Source: Cephalopachus bancanus (lineage: Eukaryota; Chordata; Mammalia; Primates; Tarsiidae). Taken from it: 64,000 nt of DNA. The stretch lies in contig JAPVLO010000059.1 of assembly GCA_027257055.1 (NCBI GenBank), positions 806,001-870,000 on the forward strand, in the 5' to 3' direction. A model generated the notes under the pieces. The model searched no databases. It saw only the letters and a list, made by a program, of their open reading frames with translations, and was not told where the DNA came from. The translations under genes and the position numbers were made by a program. Shown one piece after another: positions 39,425 through 50,850 of the stretch; the stretch's first letter is position 1, and each line of letters opens with the position of its first letter.

Positions 39425-40564
39425 CTTTCTTTTTTTTTTTAATCAATATTTTTTATTATGAAGTTGTGGGGTACAGTTAAGAGTTAGGTATACAAATACA
39501 TTTCATTCAGGCACCCTGTTGATAAGAGGTGTTTCCCCGTCCCCAGACAGATATTTGCTACCGTTAATCCCATCTCCCTCCCCCACCATAGTTTCCCACT
39601 ACCGTCAGTCATTTTCTTATAGTATTGCATTGGATGTTCAAGGTCCATTATATGAGTGAGAACATGTGATACTCGGATCTTTGTTTCTGTGAGAGGTCAC
39701 TCAGTATTAAAGACTCTAGTTCCATCCAGATTGCTGTGAAATTCATGATTTTGTTCTTTTTTATGGCTGCATAGTATTCCATCGTGTATATGTATTTTTT
39801 TAATCCAGTCCTCTTTTGATGGACAGCATGGTTGGTTCCAGTTTCTTGCTATTGTGAACAATGCTGTGATAAACATTTGTGTGCAGGTATCTTTTTTATA
39901 GAGTGATTTGAGTTCTTCAGGGTATATTCCCAGTAGGGGGATTGCAGGGTCATATGGGAGGTTGATGTTTAGAGCTTTTAGGAATCGCCACACTGCTTTC
40001 CACAGAGGTTGCACTAGTTTACACTCCCACCAACAGTATAGGAGTGTTCCCTTTTCGCCACACCCTCTCCAACAACTGTTATTTTTTGAGTTATTGATAA
40101 TTGCCATTCTGACTGGATTTAGGTGGTATCTCAGTGTGGTTTTGATTTGCATCTCCCTGATGATTAGTGAGGTTGAACATTTCATCATCTGTTTGTTGGC
40201 TGCTCGGATGTCTTCCTTTGTGAAGTGTCTGTTCATTTCTTTTGCCCATTTTATAATGGGGTTGTTTGTTTTTTTCTTTTTAGCATGTTTGAGTTCCTTG
40301 TAGATCCAAGATGTTAAGCCTTTGTCAGACCTGGAGTGGGCAAATACTTTTTCCCAGTCTGTAGGCTATCTCCCTGCTCTCTTGATGGTTTCTTTGGCTT
40401 TGCAGAAGCTTGTCAGTTTAATGAGGTCCCACTTGTCTATTTTATCCCTTATGGCCTGTGGGTTTCGGGTTTTGTTCAGGAATTGGATGCCAGTTCCAAT
40501 TTCCATGAGGGTATGTCCTTCATTTTCTAAGGTTCTTATGGTTTGAGGTTTTATATTTAGGTCT
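39425..40564 (-). mobile_element. L1 (strepsirrhine type), antisense, 5'-truncated
   Basis: T tail, GTGGGGTACAGTTAAGAG, then the 3' UTR and ORF2 C-terminus. A minus-strand open stretch (39697-40236, 179 codons) keeps [27 protein letters not shown]-like [19 protein letters not shown] and [19 protein letters not shown] is repeated at 39412 and 40565 as part of a target duplication. Confidence 0.9.
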
Positions 40565-40616
40565 TAAAGAAACCCTTCAACTTTAGTTTTATTTAAGTTT
40601 GTTTGGCCTTTGCTTT

Positions 40617-40888
40617 AAAAATTTTTTTTTTAAATTTTAAAGATGTACAAGCAGTCAACAGATACATGAAAAAATGCTCAGCCTCACTAGTCATCAAACA
40701 AATGCAAATTAAAACTACACTGAGATACCACTTAACTCCAGTCAGGATGGCTATCATCAATAACTCAAGAAACAACAAATGCAGCCGAGGATGCACTGAA
40801 AAGGGAACACTTCTACACTGTTGGTGGGAGTGTAAACGAGTATAGCCTCTGAGGAAAATAGTGTGGCGATTCCTAAAAGATCTAAAAA
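40617..40888 (-). mobile_element. Small 5'-inverted (twin-primed) L1
   Basis: About 28 bases of antisense 3' terminus (T run, AAATTTTAAAGATGT) are followed directly by a sense segment from ACAAGCAGTCAACAGATAC to AAGATCTAAAAA. TTGGCCTTTGCTTT at 40603-40616 and 40889-40902 is a perfect 14-bp duplication. Most of the region between the two priming points is missing. Confidence 0.9.
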
Positions 40889-41689
40889 TTGGCCTTTGCT
40901 TTTCTATACAGATTTTAGAATCTATTTGTCATTTTCTATTGCAAAAAAGTTGAGAGTTTAACTTGAAATGTGTTGAATCTATAGATCAATTTTGGGAAGA
41001 ATGTTAAATCTTTCAATTCATTCATGTGATATATATCTCCAATTACTTGGGCCTTATTTAATTTCCTTCATAATTTTCATTTTAGAAACCTTGCACATCT
41101 TTTGTTACATTTATTCCCAAGGATTTTGGGTTTTTTTGGTACAGCTGAAAATGAATTTTTCAATTTAATTTTCCAGACATCTGCAACTAGTATATAGAAA
41201 TATAATTGATCCTGTGGTACCGCTTAATTCACTTGTGAGTTCTAGTAGTTGTTTTGTAGATTCCCAAGGAATTTATACATAAGCAGTAATGTCCTCAGTG
41301 AATAAAGGTTATTTTATTTCTGCTTTTTCCATATTTTTACCTTTAATTTCTTTTTCTTACATTACTGCACTGGCTAGGACCTTCAATACATACTAAATAG
41401 AAGTGATGACTGTAGACATCCTTGCCTTATTCCTCCTCATATGTGGAAAGTGTTCACCACATCCCTATTAAGTATGATATTAGATGTAGTTTCCTTGATC
41501 ACATTGAGGGTTTATCTCTTTTTTCCCCCAGATTTTAGAAATTTTTGTTCAATCATGAAAACATGTGGCATTTGGTCAAATACTTTTTTGCATTGGTTGA
41601 AATGATTCTATTGTTTTTCTCTTTTATTGCATCTATATGTTGAATTATAGTGGTTACTTTTTATTTTATTTATTTATTTATATATTCTC

Positions 41690-42312
41690 TTTTAATTTTT
41701 TTTATCTTAAAGATGTGGGGTACAATTCAGGGTTAGGGATACAAATGTGCATCATGCAAGTATCCTTGTTGATGAAGTGTGCCTCTCCCTCTCCAGGCAG
41801 ATTCCCAATACTACTAATTCCAACCCCCCACCCCAGCAGTTTCCCACTACTGCCAATCCTTTTCTTATAGTACTAATGAAAATTGTTCAAGGTCCGCTTA
41901 TGAGTGAGCACATGTGATACCCAGTTCTTTGCTTCTGTGATACAACACTCAGCATTATAGATTCTAAGTCCATCCAGGTTCCTGTGAAGTTCATGATTTC
42001 TTCCTTCTTTATGGCTGTGTAATATTCCATCATGTACATGTACCACATTTTTTAAAATCCAGTCCTCTTTTGATGGGCAGCATAGTTGGTTCCATGTTCT
42101 TGCTATTGTGAACAATGCTGCTATAAACATACGTGTGCAGGTATCTATTTCATAGAGTGACTTTAGTTCTTCCAGGTATATTCCCAGTAGGAGGATTGCA
42201 GGGTTGCATGGAAGGTCGATTTTTGGATCCTTTAGGAATCGCCACACTGTTTTGCACAGAGGTTGTACTAGTTTACACTCCCACCAACAGTGTAGAAGTG
42301 TTCCCTTTTCAT
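41690..42312 (-). mobile_element. L1 3' end, antisense
   Basis: T-rich start, GATGTGGGGTACAATTCAGG, through to the ORF2 C-terminus, ending GTGTAGAAGTGTTCCCTTTTC. It sits just inside the tail of the L1 at 42369-43455. ATATTCTCTTTT on the left and ATATCTTTTG on the right may be its duplication. Confidence 0.85.
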
Positions 42313-42368
42313 ATCTTTTGCATGTATTTCTATTAATTTACTCTATACTTTAAAACTGTTTAGCTTTT

Positions 42369-43455
42369 TTTTTTCTTTTAATTTTAATTTTTTATTTTTT
42401 TAAAGATGTGGGGTACAATTCAGGGTTAAGTATCCAAATATTCATTATGCATGTACCCTTGTTGATGAGGTGTGCCCCTCGCCCTCAGCAGATTCCCACT
42501 ACTGCCGATCCCACCTCCCCACCCTCAAGCAGTTTCCCGCTACTGCCAATCTTTTTCTTATAGTATTACAATAATTGTTCAAGGTCCGCTTATGAATTAG
42601 AACATGTGATATTCAGTTTTTTGTTTCAGTGACAGATCATTCAGTATTATAGACTCTAAATCCATTCAGGTTACCATGAAGTTCGTGATTTTGTCCTTCT
42701 TTATGGCTGTGTAATATTCCATTGTGTATATGTACCACTTTAAAAAAAAATCCAGTCCTCTTTCGATGGGCAGCAAAGTTGGCTTCATGTTCTTGCTATT
42801 GTGAACAACGCTGCAATAAACATTCATGTGCAGGTATCTTTTTCATGGAGTGATTTGCGTTCCTTGGGGTATATTCCCAGTAGGGGGTTGGTGAGGTCAT
42901 ATGGAATGTCAATTTTTAGATCTTTTAGGAATTGCCACACTGTTTTACACAGAAGCTGTACTAGTTTATACTCCCACCAACAATATAGAAGCATTCCTTT
43001 TTTGCCGCATCCTCTCCTGCATCTGTTGTTTTGTGAGTTATTGATGATGGCCATCCTGACTGGAGTTAGGTGGTATCTCAGTGTAGTTTTAATTTGCATT
43101 AATTTGATGACTAGTGAGACTGAGCATTTTTTTCATGTAACTGTTGGCTGCTCGTATGTCTTCTTTTGAGAAGTGTCTATTCATATATTTTGCCCACTTT
43201 GTAATGGGGCTGTTTGTTTTTTTCTTTTAGGTATGTTTGAGTTCCTTGTAGATCCTAGATGTTAGGCCTTTGTCAGACATACAGTTGGCAAATATTTTTT
43301 CCGTCTGTGGGCTGTCTTCCTGTTCTCCTGATGGTTTCTTTGACTTTGCAGTTTGATGAAGTCCCGCTTGTCTATCTTATCTCTTATGGCCTGGGCACTT
43401 GGCACTTTGATCAGGAATTGGTTGCCAGTTCCAATTTCCATAAGGGTGTCTCCAT
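42369..43455 (-). mobile_element. L1, antisense, with a second A-rich tail
   Basis: T run at 42369, GATGTGGGGTACAATTCAGG, 3' UTR and ORF2 C-terminus, ending GGGTGTCTCCAT. Its right-hand TGGTTACTTTTT (43456) matches TGGTTACTTTTT at 41651, far to the left of its own T run. Between lie an ATTT-repeat tail, the nested L1 and about 55 bases of unrelated sequence. Confidence 0.85.
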
Positions 43456-44744
43456 TGGTTACTTTTTTAAATGTGAAACCAACATTGTATTCTTAAGGTT
43501 AATTTCAATTGGACAAGTATTCTGTTGAGAATTTTTATACCTTTGTTCATTAGAAACATCCTTCTGTAATTATGTTGTAACATCTATGCCAAGTTTGATG
43601 ACAGGGTAAGGTAGTTCTACAAAATAATTTGGGTAGTGTTTCTTCCTCCTCTGTTGTCAGAAAAAGTTTGTTAAAAATGATGCTAGTTCTTTAAATGTTA
43701 ATAGAATTCATCTAAGACTTAAGTTTTCTTTGTGGGAAGATTTTGCCTACATATTCAATTCCTTGAATAGATTACAGTACTATTTCATATTTCTAATTTT
43801 TAAAATTTTAGTTATGTTTTACATATAAAGTTGTTGATCTTATTGCCATAAGACTGTTCATCTTATCTCCTTTATTATCTTTTTAACAGCAGTAGAATCT
43901 GTAGTGGTATTCCTCTGCTCATTCCTGACATTGATAATTTGTGACTTCTTTCATTTTTCCTTAATCAATCCAGCTATGGTTTATCAAGTTCATCTTTTAA
44001 AAAAATTGTTTGGCATTGTTAAATTTCACTATTCTTTGTTTTATATTTAATTAATTCCTAATTTTATTTTTATTATTTTCTTTCTTCTACTTATTTTGGA
44101 TTAAATCTGTTGTTTTCCCTTAGTCTTGTAGGATGGAAAGCTAGATAATTCATTTTAAACCTTTCTTCTTTTCTCATATTTACATCGAGAACTATAAATT
44201 TCTCTCCAAACATTATGTTACCTGCATTCTAAAAATTCTGATATATTTTTATTTAGATTGAAATATTTTCTAATATCTTTTATGAGTTCTTCTTTGAAAC
44301 TTAGGTTACTTAGAATTGTACTACTTAATACTAAACATTAAAGCCTTTTCTATATATTGCACTGCTATTGATTTTTAATTTAATTCCACTGTGGTCAGAG
44401 AACGTACTTTGCAAAGTTTCCTTTTTAATCAAATTTAATAAGACTTATTATATGATCTATCATATGATTGGTAAATGGAGTTTATGCACTTGAATTTCTA
44501 TGGTTTTTATTCCATCTTGATCCTAACTTTTTTTACATGTTAAAACACTAAAAACTATTTTCCGTTAAGTATCCTCAATACTGATCTTCTCATCTTTAGG
44601 ACAGTTCTTCATATTCCCGGGCAACTTTGGAGCCTGGATCACAATTTTACCTTTCTGCCATTCTTTTGGGTGACTTTAAATATCCAGATAGACAACTAGA
44701 TTTTATCTAGCCTAAACCTCTATTCCATTTTGGCAACATATGAG

Positions 44745-45285
44745 AGAGGGAATCTTCCCAAAACCGGAATTATCTTTTGGAGGGTAAGCCCCTTGTAGTA
44801 CACTTGGAATTTGTTCCTCTAGATCAAACAGCTAACCAAAGTTTTTATTTGGAAGTTTTGAGAAGGTTATGTCATGATTTGCAGAAGAAATGTCCCGAGC
44901 TGTGGTAAACAGGCGACTGGTTCTCCCACCATAACAATGCACCTGCCCACACTACACTGAGTGTTCAGCAGTTTTTGACCAAAAACAGCATGACCCCTGT
45001 GCCCCACCCTCCTTATTCACCCCATCTCGCCCCAACCAACTTTTCTGAGTTTTCACAAGATGAAAAAAATACTCAAAAGGAAACATTTTGTCCATGTAGA
45101 AGAGGAGAACAAAAAATGGCAGATGCACTAAAATGTATCAAAATTTGACAAGTCAACTATTTTGAGCAGTGGGAAAAGCATCTCCATAGATGTACTTTAT
45201 CAAACGGATAGCACTTTGAAGGTAACTTAAATTTCAACATGTAAGAATAAATACACAATTTTGTATAAATAAGTTCCATTTTGGG
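44745..45285 (+). mobile_element. Mariner transposon remnant, 3' half (TcMar)
   Basis: Sense remnants of the same mariner family as at 15110-15370, over a longer span. In broken frame: CPELW-stop-TGDWF, NAPAHTTLSVQQFLTKNSMT and VPHPPYSPHLAPTNF, then a 3' end of YPLAN-like low-complexity DNA. Stops and frameshifts make it dead. Confidence 0.8.
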
Positions 45286-46170
45286 GGGATTCTCCCTTCA
45301 AATATGAACAGTCCTACTTTGTAGCTTATCGTCACTAGGAACTGCTTGATTTCAAGGTCTTATGCTCAAATTTTCCTCCTGATTCATTAATTAATTCAGC
45401 TAACATTCAGTCAATACCAGAGTGGTACCATACAAGACACTGGGGATAAGGAAGTGGCTAATATGTGAAAATCATAGTGCAGTGTGGGAAGAAAACAATA
45501 ACTATTGTTAAAAAGTTGTGTTTAGCCCTTTTATTCATTCTCCATTTTATAGTTGAGGAAGCCAGACGCTCTAGAATCTAAGCAAGCTACTAGTCCATGG
45601 ATAAAGAACTTATAGGTAGCAGAGGCAGGTGCTACAACTCTGTCTTTACACTTAAAATCTTTTGCTGCTTCTGTCATGCCACTGTATGTTGACTCCACAC
45701 TAGGCTGAAGCTCTTTCATTTGTTCAGTGCATGCTGAGAGACCACTATATTTGTAAGACACAAAATGCTGTGGATTTAGCAGTGACAACAGTGTCCTGGT
45801 TCCTGTCTTTACAGAGTTTATGGTGTGGAGAAATCACGGACAAACGCTTTGAAGACAATATTTGTTTATCTGCTGAAAACAATGTCCCCATTCTCTTCTC
45901 CTGCTCTCTCACTCCTTTGGAACCTATTACTGCTCCGTTCTGGATCCAGTCTTCCCACAGGACACAAATTTGTGCCTTCAACCATGATCCCATGTAAAGT
46001 CTACAGAAAGGATGATCTCCAAGTAAGCAAGATTGGAGTATAATCTGTCAAAATGTGGTCATTAACTTAAAGAAAAAAAACCCAGTGTCAGAATGGTTTA
46101 TTTACTTAGCATATAATCAGAACAAATGACTTAGACTTCAGTACCTGATGTACATATTCCCCAAAGGAAG
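45286..46170 (-). repeat. Intron with antisense L2 pieces, no gene seen
   Basis: Short L2-like blocks lie at about 45380-45520 (CAAGACACTGGGGATAAGG) and 45695-45830 (CAACAGTGTCCTGGTTCC). The remaining bases are single copy. Overlapping open frames at 45731-46043 have no recognised homology and no splice context. Confidence 0.4.
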
Positions 46171-46179
46171 GATATTAAT

Positions 46180-46430
46180 ATTACTAAATATCAATTATTA
46201 AACATTTTCTATATGTCAACATTATATTAAGCACTTTGTATGCACATTTAATCTTTCCTAAATCCTACAAGAAAACATCCATTATTATTAGCATCTCTAT
46301 TTTACATACGAGGAAACTAAAGTTTAGTAAGTTAAGGTTAGGTGACTTTCCCAAAGTCACACATCCAGCAGAGTATAGATTTAAATTCCAATCTAATTTG
46401 CTTCAGTGTCCACATTCTGAACTACATATT
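46180..46430 (+). repeat. MIR, sense
   Basis: ACATACGAGGAAACTAAAG, GTGACTTTCCCAAAGTCAC and ATCCAGCAGAGTATAG follow the MIR order. Confidence 0.8.
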
Positions 46431-46789
46431 TGCTTTATTTTTGAATATTTACAGGTGATACCTATAAACACATCCATAGTAGGATAATCTATCTTCTGAA
46501 AGCAAAATGTTTAATATCTCATGGCTAAGAGTCCTATTCTACATTGTATTTGAATGAACATAGCCCATGTTTTCCTTTTGTGTATATGTGATTATCTTCT
46601 TTCCACTGACAAATTCTTCCTTTAGATATGAGAAAAGCTCTGATTCATGAACTTAGAGGCTAATCTAAGTTTCCTCATCCCCATATTTTTGGAGGTCATC
46701 TCCTACCTTACTATAGATCTCACATACTTGCCAAAATCCTCTTGGTTATTAATTAGGGCCCCCGAGAGACACTAATTGTTCTCTCTCCT

Positions 46790-47170
46790 GAACCATTTGG
46801 GCCTCATCAATCCAGTTAGCTGCCACATCCTGTCAAAGTCACTTTCTTAGTTGGTTTCATACCTATTCCTTTGTTTTCCTATAGTCAGTCATAATGCTGG
46901 TTCAGGTTATCTGTTGCCTAAAATAGCCTTTTTTACTGGGTTCTTTACTGTCAATCTTTTATCTCTCAGTCCATTCTTCAGGTGGACCAGCCATGGAGAA
47001 TGAATGTCAACTCTAGGTTTCTTCTTTGGCAACTTATAGTCTATGGAATAAAGTCTAAGTTTTTTATCTCGCTATATATAAAGATCTCCAGCTTCTGGCC
47101 ATTATTCACTTCTCTAGTATCACCTTTCACCACATTCCTCTGTGCACCCTCTGCACATGTCAGACCTCAG
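46790..47170 (+). repeat. L2, sense
   Basis: CATCAATCCAGTTAGCTGCC, GGAATAAAGTCTAAG, and GCCATTATTCACTTCTCTAG to GCACATGTCAG resemble L2. Confidence 0.55.
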
Positions 47171-47359
47171 GAAGCAAAATGTACAGGACTGCAGCCAGGG
47201 AATTAGCACCAGAGATTCTAGGAGAGAACATCAGAATTGGTACTAAAGAAAGAATGGAAATGCAGAATAAAGCTAATGTTGGTTGCTGGAAGTTTTAACA
47301 TGAGATATCAGAAAGACCTCAGTAAGGGAGATAGCAAAGCTACAATTATACAGAAAAGA

Positions 47360-47555
47360 ATGGGAAATGGAAGAGCAACATTTAAATACCTACCATGTGC
47401 TAGAACCTGTACATCATTTCACAAATTTATCTTACTTATTTCTCCCAACAAATCTTTGAAATAGAAATCAATATTTATATCTTACCAATGTAGTGAGAGG
47501 CTCAGAGACATTAAGCAACTTGTTCAGAGCCAGAAAATCTACTAAAATCTAAAAA
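47360..47555 (+). repeat. MIR, sense
   Basis: CCTACCATGTGCTAGAACC, GTGAGAGGCTCAGAGACATT and AAGCAACTTGTTCAGAGCC. Confidence 0.75.
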
Positions 47556-48096
47556 CATATGGCAAGAGGAATAATGGTAAGTTATTTACAAGTTTATCTG
47601 ACAATTCTGAAGGATGGTAGTTGCCTGGCTCAGCGTTTTTAAAAGGTTGCAAGCTTACTAGGAAGGAAAGGGAGAGCAGCAGGCCTGCAATCATTTACTT
47701 TACTAAAGGGCACTGCAGAAAAAAAAGGTGATCAGCTAAAGCTCCTTGTAAACATGAGTGACCTCCTGGAAAATACACTAATGGTACTTATTAGGAGAAA
47801 AGTTCTTAGTGGAATGCTTTCTGCAGGATATACTTGTCTAGGATTGCCTATGGTTAACAAATCTGGAATCCATGGCCTCATGGGGACATAGCTCCCTGGA
47901 AAATGTCATATAAGTTACTAATGTATAAAATGGTCCAAATAGCTCTCTTTAGGTAAGTGATTCTCCCTCAGGTATCGCTGGAGAACTCATCTGTTAAATC
48001 TAAGCCAAAGTGCATTTAGAAAGGACTAGAAAGACGCAGTGGCAGTTCTAGACCTCCTCCTGCTTCAAGTGTGCCTCATGACTTGTATCCTCCAAA
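47556..48096. other. Intron, no gene seen
   Basis: Single-copy sequence between MIR and the next Alu. Nothing recognised. Confidence 0.45.
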
Positions 48097-48404
48097 TTAT
48101 TATTATTATTATTATTATTTTTTTGAGTTGGAGTCTCACTCTGTCGCCCAGACTGGAGTGCAGTGGCCGCTCCCGGCCACCGCAGCCTCGACCTGCTGGG
48201 CTCCGGTGATCCTTCCGCCTCAGCCTTCCAAGTAGCCAGAATTATAGGCATGCGCTACCACGTCCGGCTGATTTTTTTTTTGATTTATTGTAGAGATGAG
48301 GTCTCGCCTGCCCAGGCGGGTCTCGAACCCGCGGGCTCAGGCAATCCACTCACCTCAGTCTCCCAAAGGCGCGGGATTACAGACTGAGCCACCGAGCCCG
48401 GCTA
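48097..48404 (-). mobile_element. Lemur-type Alu, antisense, with ATT-repeat tail
   Basis: Tail of ATT units (48097-48118), then GAGTTGGAGTCTCACTCTG through both arms to GAGCCCGGC. Unlike most copies here it has no convincing target duplication: the left flank ends TTGTATCCTCCAA and the right flank starts TATCACAACC. The right side is immediately the inverted repeat described next. Confidence 0.93.
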
Positions 48405-48406
48405 TC

Positions 48407-48671
48407 ACAACCAGGTATATGAGATAGCTCAAAGAATTCCATTACCAAACACTCACAAGAATTGGAGACCTTAGCCAGTCATGAGTTTTATTAATAATTT
48501 CGAGGATATTATTAATAATTTCGAAATTAATAATTTCGAGGATATTATTAATAATTTCGAAATTAATAATTTCGAGGATATTATTAATAAAACTCATGAC
48601 TGGCTAAGGTCTCCAATTCTTGTGAGTGTTTGGTAATGGAATTCTTTGAGCTATCTCATATACCTGGTTGT
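48407..48671. repeat. Perfect 92-bp inverted repeat with an 81-bp loop
   Basis: Positions 48407-48498 are the exact reverse complement of 48580-48671, 92 of 92 bases by direct comparison. Arm landmarks are ACAACCAGGTATATGAG at the left edge and CTCATATACCTGGTTGT at the right. The loop (48499-48579) is part of a tandem array of a 36-bp unit beginning ATTAATAATTTCGAGG and ending TTTCGAA: two full copies (48490-48525, 48526-48561) and one partial (48562-48590). RNA from either strand could form a 92-bp hairpin. It has no transposon hallmark. Confidence 0.97.
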
Positions 48672-49125
48672 ATTGTGCTGCCTCTTTATGAAGAACATTC
48701 CCTAAAGTAGAGTCTAAAATAAGGCACAAGTAGCTTACATTATAGGTAAGTTCCATGAAACAGGAATGAGGGAGCACTATTAATGACACTACTACAGGCC
48801 ACAGGGGCTCCACTCTACCATACCCTCTGGAGACACCTACAGAACACCTCACAGAATTGACCACCTGAGGAGTGGGAAGCAGGAGCACATATCCACTGAT
48901 CCCCCTAGCTCCCAATGGTTAAGAGTTGCCTCTGGGAACTTAACTCTCCAGTATTTCCAGACCATGCTGGTCCATGAGTAGAGTGGGCCCCCACAGCATC
49001 AAAGGAGCCTGGGGGATGCTTGAGCAAGTTTGCATCAAACTGTGCACCACAGCTGCAACTGAGGGTCCAGAGGACATGATGTGGGACATTGGAGTGGGCT
49101 GCCAATATGCTTGCTGCTGCTTAAA
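48672..49125. other. Unidentified, possibly an old LTR-like repeat
   Basis: Moderate GC sequence flowing out of the right arm of the inverted repeat. Minus-strand frames at 48604-48915 and 48905-49105 are open but show no recognised homology or splice sites. Phrases such as GGAACTTAACTCTCCAG do not allow family assignment. Confidence 0.3.
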
Positions 49126-49129
49126 TATA

Positions 49130-49375
49130 CTTTATCCTTTTTTATTTTCATGGCGTTGCTTATGCATTTCCCTTGGAAAGCCCCTTCTCTCCTTATTATG
49201 CCGACTGAAATTACATTCATCCATCACAGTTTAGGTTGAAATGCCACCTCTTTCTTGAAAACATCTCACATCTCCAGGTTAAAAACAATCACATCTTTCT
49301 TTGACTTACCATAGCATTTTTTTTCAACCTCTATTACTGAATTTGTTTTTTCAGTCCCTCTCTGTGGTCTAGGTC
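49130..49375 (+). repeat. L2, sense
   Basis: TTAGGTTGAAATGCCACCTC, TTCTTGAAAACATCTCACATC and the GACTTACCATAGCATT segment are L2-like. Confidence 0.55.
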
Positions 49376-49789
49376 AGTGGCTATAGTTCACTTGATGAGC
49401 CAAAACTGATGCAAATATGCAAATCTTTTCTTTTGCTTCCATGGGTGAATAAAATGCAGTCCCATATATTTCCGTTTTACCACTTGGCAATAATGTTCTG
49501 AGTTAAAAAGAACATTAATACTAGAATACTAGAATTTGGTATTCCAAAGCTCACTCTAGAGTTTAAAGAAGTTTCTCATTCTAACTTCCAGAAAAATGTC
49601 TGACTTCCCTAAAAAGCTTGGCAATTTGCAAAAGTTCCTGGTGTGTACATGTATAGTAACCAAAAGGGAAATGGAATTTCTGCAATTTAGGGGGAAAAAC
49701 AATTCATTACAAATTCATCATCACTGTTTTGAGTTGGCCATAATTTTCAAGTGGTGCTATCCTTAGTTCTCAGTGATAAGTTGTTATTA
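49376..49789. other. Intron, no gene seen
   Basis: Single-copy sequence; no feature recognised. Confidence 0.45.
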
Positions 49790-50566
49790 TAGCTGTCCCC
49801 CCATTCACAATTTCATTTTCTGCAGTTTCAGTTACCCACTGTCCAAAAATATTAAATGAAAAATACCATAAACAAACAATTCCTAAGTTTTAAATTGCAT
49901 ACTGTTATGAGTAGTGTGATGAAATCTCTCGTAATCTGACTATGTCTCTCAAGAAATGAACCTTCCTTTTGACCAGGGCTTCCATGCTATAGATACCACT
50001 ACCTGCTCATTAGTCACTTAGTAGCCATCTCAGTGATCCAATCAACTGTTACAGTATGGCCATGCTTGTGCTCAAGGAACCCTTATTTTATTTAATAGTG
50101 GTCCAAAAATGCAAGAGTAGAGATGTTGGCCATTTGGATATTCCAAAGAGAAAGCAAAAGGTGAAAGTTCTCAATTTAATAAAAAAAGAAAAAAATTGTT
50201 TGCTGAGGTTGCCAAGATCTGCAGTAAGAACGATCTTCTATCTGTGAAATTGTGTAGAAGGAAAAAGAAGTTTTTGAGAGTTTTGCTGTCACACCTTAAA
50301 CTACAAAGGTTACAGACACAGTATGTGATGAGTAAGTATTAGTTAAAATGGAATTAGTGTTTAGTTAAAATGGAAAAGTTATGAGTGCTTAATGAGGGTT
50401 TAGTTAAAATAGAAAAGTTAATATGGAAAAGGCATTACATTTGTACATGGAAAACATGGAGGGAAACATATTCCACTTAATGGCAATCAGGTTCAATACT
50501 ATGCTTGGTTTTAGGCATCCACTGGAGTCTTGGAATGTATCCTCTGTGGTTAAGGGGGGCTACTAT
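49790..50566 (+). mobile_element. Tigger DNA transposon remnant (TcMar-Tigger)
   Basis: Terminal inverted repeats: AGCTGTCCCCCCATTCACAA on the left mirrors TTAAGGGGGGCTACTATA on the right, next to TA. Inside, a broken frame (50085-50247) keeps a Tigger N-terminal DNA-binding region: QKCKSRDVGHLDIPKRKQKV then KVLNLIKKEKN. The transposase DDE domain is absent, as in internally deleted non-autonomous copies. Confidence 0.8.
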
Positions 50567-50639
50567 ATTTCAGACTAATCATTATCAACAGGAGCAGATA
50601 TACATCACAATGTAAGTTAAGAACAATAATTTTAAAGCC

Positions 50640-50850
50640 ATATTTTCTGAGTTTGAATCCTGGTTTCATCACTTATTAGCTGTGTGACACTGGGCAAGTT
50701 ACTTAGTCTCTTATGCCTCAGTTTCTTCATCTGTAAAATATAGAAAATAGCAAAAACAAATTCAGAAAATTATAGCATTTGTAAAGACTGCACAAGTAAA
50801 TATCTGAAGAATGCTTAGAATAATGCCTGTTACATAAAAAGTTCTACCTA
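50640..50850 (-). repeat. MIR, antisense
   Basis: GAGTTTGAATCCTGGTTTC, TTAGCTGTGTGACACTGGGC and CCTCAGTTTCTTCATCTG are nearly canonical MIR. Confidence 0.9.

Larger units (their letters stand above)
38020..44560 (-). mobile_element. Old L1 (L1M), antisense, host to four younger L1 insertions
   Basis: Begins with an L1M 3' UTR (CTCATGTGTTTTGATAAGT) and continues through reversed ORF2 segments at 38700-39400, 40900-41640 and 43470-44560 (for example CCATTTATAAAAGACTCTC and CAATTTTGGGAAGAATG). The pieces rejoin when the four younger insertions are removed. No open frames. Confidence 0.8.

Noticed and set aside
39697..40236. 179-codon minus-strand frame as a gene
   Set aside because: It is the L1 ORF2 C-terminus within a truncated L1.
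45731..46043. Three overlapping frames of 72-88 codons
   Set aside because: Overlap with L2-like sequence and with one another; no splice sites.
48490..48590. CRISPR-like array of 36-bp repeats
   Set aside because: Direct tandem repeats without spacers in a primate intron; not a CRISPR array.
48604..49220. Overlapping minus- and plus-strand frames after the inverted repeat
   Set aside because: No homology, splice context or codon bias was seen; frames overlap on both strands.
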